Origin: Marisa cornuarietis | Taxonomy: Eukaryota; Mollusca; Gastropoda; Architaenioglossa; Ampullariidae | Reading direction: 5' to 3' | Assembly (NCBI GenBank): GCA_004794655.1 | Contig: SMMW01000033.1 | Span: 4,065,501 to 4,129,500 of the forward strand | DNA length: 64,000 nt | Part shown: piece after piece, positions 61,440 through 64,000 of the stretch | How positions within the stretch are numbered: the stretch's first letter is position 1 | Layout of the letters: each line of letters begins with the position of its first letter | Program-made: the position numbers and the translations under genes | Notes under the pieces: generated by a model | The model's database searches: none | What the model saw: only the letters and a program-made list of their open reading frames with translations | What the model was told of the DNA's origin: nothing

Positions 61440-62030
61440 TAATTTTTGTTTTTGTTTTTCCACGCTCCTGTCCTGTCTACTTTTATGAACTTATCCCTTA
61501 CATCCCAGTCAGACAGTTCTACTCTTCGTCTGGTGACCAAATGCTCGCTATCCCTATCACCAAAACAACCACATATGGTCACAGGAGTTTCAATTACTGT
61601 TAGTTACTGTGCTGTAAAATAGTGGAACCAAAGAGAACTCTGGTACGTGGAGCTCTCGCCCCTTCCATATCCGCCACTTTTTATAACCACCATCCAATCC
61701 TTTAAATGTGCACTAAAACCACATCTGCGCTATGAACATTATTCCTAACAACAATCTACAATGTTAGTCCACTTTCTAATCCTTTCTTTTACTTTTTCCA
61801 TCTATTGACTAGTCCACCTGCTTGTCTTCCTCAGCAGATTCACAAAACTGTTTGTGCTTTCTGTTTGTTCCCTGATTCCTCTTTTCGTCTTCTGTGTTTG
61901 TCTCCTATTATTTGTCTGCACAGTTGTTAATCCTTCCATCTTTTGTATGCTGTCCATGTTCTGTTCTTGTCTCAAGCACTGAGATTATATGCTATATAAT
62001 TCCTATATGTTTTTTTATTAGTAGTAGTGT
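61440..62030 (+). mobile_element. LINE remnant: reverse transcriptase C-terminus plus 3' tail
   Basis: Reads ELIPYIPVRQFYSSSGDQ, LAIPITKTTTYGHRSFNYC, then shifted VEPKRTLVRGALAPSI and ALKPHLRYEH. This matches the end of many LINE ORF2 proteins (YxPxRxLRSS..., GxRSFxxxGPxLWNSLP..., LKTHL). It is followed by the GTTCCCTGATTCCTC ... CAAGCACTGAGATTATATGC tail also found at 27482-27665, so this copy links that tail to its coding region. Confidence 0.75.
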
Positions 62031-62339
62031 AGTAATTTCTTCGCTGATGGCATTGAAATTGGTGGGTAACTTTCCCACTGTTGCATTCGAATCATTACTT
62101 TTGATTTGTCAGCAGGTGTTTGAAGGTAGTAAGTTAATTTTTCATTCTGGTGGACGATGGTAAATTGTCCTGACTTATCAGAACTTTTGCCAAAAATAAA
62201 TTTATACTAACAATTTAAGCGCACAGTAGACTGAATTCAAACTATAGGATAAAAAGTTTTCACTAAGGGGAGTGTTATTGATGTCACATACTTTCACTTT
62301 GTCAAAGTGTGTGTCAGTATTCCACCTCTTCAATTGTCC

Positions 62340-62680
62340 AAAAATAAAACAAAACTAGAGGGGTATGGAGTTAGAGGTAATGTGTTGAGTTAAATCATGG
62401 ACTTCCTAGTGAATCAAAGGCAGCAAGTTGTTATTAATGGCTTAGATTTGTGATTTTAAAGATATTCTTACATGGATACTATAAGGAAGTATTTTAGAAT
62501 TGTGTGTTTATTAGCTTTTTGAACGATGTGCCAAATGTAGTTCAAGGCCTGATCCACATATTTGCAGATGACACCAAGGTCATTGCCATAGTCAATGTGG
62601 AGGTGAATAGAAGTTTTAGGCATACCTGGACACCCTGAAAGAGTGGTCAGAGGACATTTTAACTAATTTAACTAATATTT
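62340..62680 (+). mobile_element. LINE reverse transcriptase fragment (second element)
   Basis: Plus-strand reading gives GYGVRGNVLS*IMDFLVNQR, QQVVING, then after decay FLNDVPNVVQGLIHIFADDT and KVIAIVN. FADD is the polymerase catalytic motif, preceded by the usual YGxRGxxLxWI...R.Q.V.NG block. Stops and lost bases make it a fossil. Its family differs from the RTE-like pieces in AIMP2 intron 1. Confidence 0.85.
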
Positions 62681-63516
62681 AACAAATAACAAGGGCCACA
62701 ATAATAGAAAGTCGATTTATCACACGAGAAATAAATAGGCCAAGTTTGACATTGTAAATATTACACATGAGCAAGACTTGTGTTTGTACATAGACTCACA
62801 TTGCAAGTTCTTTCAGCATTCTATAAAAGTAGTCAACAAGTATAACCAACTGTTTCACTTTTTAAGCTTTTCATATTTAACGTCTTACTGTTTATTTATT
62901 TCAGTATACCCTGTAACTTGCTTAACTTCAAAAATACCAGCTATTACAGCCCATATTTTGATGGCTAGTTCTAATTTCCAGCTTAAGGACAAATCTGACA
63001 ATGGTAACTTGGAATACAAAAACTAAATTTGTGTAGAGAATAGCTTAAATGGGAACACTTTGCCCACACATGTAATAAGAATATGGCATGGGCTGTTTTC
63101 AAGACTCAGTTAAGAAATGCTGCAAGATCTTGCAGAAAGGACTCCAGGCCACAAAATATAAACCTGTGCCAAAACACTCTGCGGTCTCCTGATTTTTATA
63201 TTTTGGTCCACCAAAACAAGCATGAAAATTTAATTTTATTTTTATTTAATCTCTTTAATCTCTCAATGTCAATATACGGTAGTTTAATAGCAGGAACCTA
63301 AAATTCAGTTCTTTTACTCAGCAAGCTCTCTCTCACACACACACACCCCTTTTCTACCTCATCTTGCCACCTCCTCCCCTATTCATTCCCTCATCACACT
63401 CTTGCTCTAGATTAAGGTAAAAAAAAACATAAAAAAGAACAATAAATGATCAAAATAGAAGCAAAAGATGTCTTTTTTCAGTTTTTATCAAGTGATTGGA
63501 GAAAAAGCATAAGGTT
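62681..63516 (+). other. Spacer upstream of the right-edge gene
   Basis: Probably further decayed LINE sequence, then a pyrimidine-rich stretch with (CA)n near 63331-63350. A 3' splice site (CTTTTTTCAG|TTTTT) at 63480 could open the next gene's exon. Confidence 0.4.
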
Positions 63517-63676
63517 ATGTCAGCGGACGGAGCAGAAATCTGTGCTTCTGCTGAGCCTCAAGACATGGGCAAACAGGATGCTCAGAAGGAAGAAACTCAA
63601 GAACCTGGCAACCCAGGCAAAGACACGCCACCTCCAACACCTTCAGCAGTGCCTTCTTCACCTAAACTAAGCAAAG
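63517..63676 (+). CDS. Probable first coding exon of an unidentified gene (continues past the window)
   Basis: The ATG at 63517 opens a frame beginning MSADGAEICASAEPQDMGKQ and running 53 codons to a 5' splice site (AGCAAAG|GTTTCT) after 63676. It is preceded by a plausible 3' splice site at 63480, so the ATG would lie in a second exon with 5' UTR. The peptide is hydrophilic and rich in Pro, Glu, Gln and Ser, ending in PPPTPSAVPSSPKLSK, typical of a disordered N-terminus. I do not recognise the family. No continuation exon is visible before 64000. Confidence 0.5.
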
Positions 63677-64000
63677 GTTTCTGCAAGCACTTCCAATGTT
63701 TGAACGATTTAACAGTGCACAAAATGAATCTTTTCTAGCATATGTTTTGTTCAGTTTTAATTAACTTTTTTTTTGTTCTTGCCATCTTATGAAGACTAAC
63801 AGCTGGCATACTGTAAAATTTTGTGTCTAAAGTGTCTGACAGCTCTTCAACACAAAGAGCTTATTGTTTACAAAATGGTCACCTTGGAAGTAGCTATTGT
63901 CTCTTATACGTTGGCAATAGTCTGAGCAGTGTGGGAGTTTTTATAGCTGGTCTGTTTGTTAGATAATTATTGTGCGATTATTATGTTAAGCCACAATATT

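Overview
The window is nuclear DNA of an invertebrate animal. Genes are split into many short exons with GT/AG introns, non-coding DNA is AT-rich, and the introns and spacers are full of decayed mobile elements. The gene content (IKK, AIMP2, BPTF/NURF301, PIG-X and a membrane SDR) is bilaterian. The repeats (LINE tails reading TATAGCGC ... AGCGCTnAGAGCATGCTC followed by ATT/AAT runs, a tRNA-derived SINE, several MITE types) look molluscan, most likely gastropod. That taxonomic call rests on my memory of such repeats, not on a search.

Layout. (1) 587-3488, minus: a six-exon membrane-anchored short-chain dehydrogenase/reductase of the RDH / 17-beta-HSD / BDH1 group (364 aa), with two expected catalytic positions altered. 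(2) 6253-16408, plus: a complete 19-coding-exon I-kappa-B kinase (802 aa) with kinase, ubiquitin-like and helical regions, plus a probable 5' UTR exon ending at 5149. (3) 16.4-22.5 kb: a spacer with a Tc1/mariner-like DNA element containing a LINE remnant; the rest is unrecognised. (4) 22570-30636, minus: AIMP2 (four exons, 338 aa). Its first intron holds an unusual 151-codon open exon candidate starting MGNVMS, a nested SINE and LINE fossils. (5) 30.6-31.8 kb: a head-to-head AIMP2/BPTF promoter region with a palindromic E-box and a YY1-like site. (6) 31763-57024, plus: BPTF/NURF301, the large subunit of the NURF chromatin remodeller, 24 coding exons (2887 aa), with AT-hook, DDT, three PHD fingers and a bromodomain. 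(7) 58325-61007, minus: PIG-X (five exons, 242 aa), tail-to-tail with BPTF. (8) 61.1-63.3 kb: LINE remnants. (9) 63517-63676, plus: probable first coding exon of a gene running off the right edge.

All exon chains were assembled by hand by matching reading frame, GT/AG sites and splice phase; every chain closes to a whole number of codons with a terminal stop. The genes are not an operon or a pathway. They act in separate processes: NF-kB signalling (IKK), the multi-tRNA-synthetase complex (AIMP2), nucleosome remodelling (BPTF), GPI-anchor synthesis (PIG-X) and steroid/retinoid/ketone-type redox chemistry (SDR).

I found no wholly new system. The items most worth a second look are the SDR with a degenerate catalytic tetrad, the possible N-myristoylated AIMP2 isoform, homologous introns and duplicated exon architecture inside BPTF, a possible truncated BPTF isoform, and a varied set of MITEs with intact target-site duplications, three of which end within about 45-75 bases of a 3' splice site.
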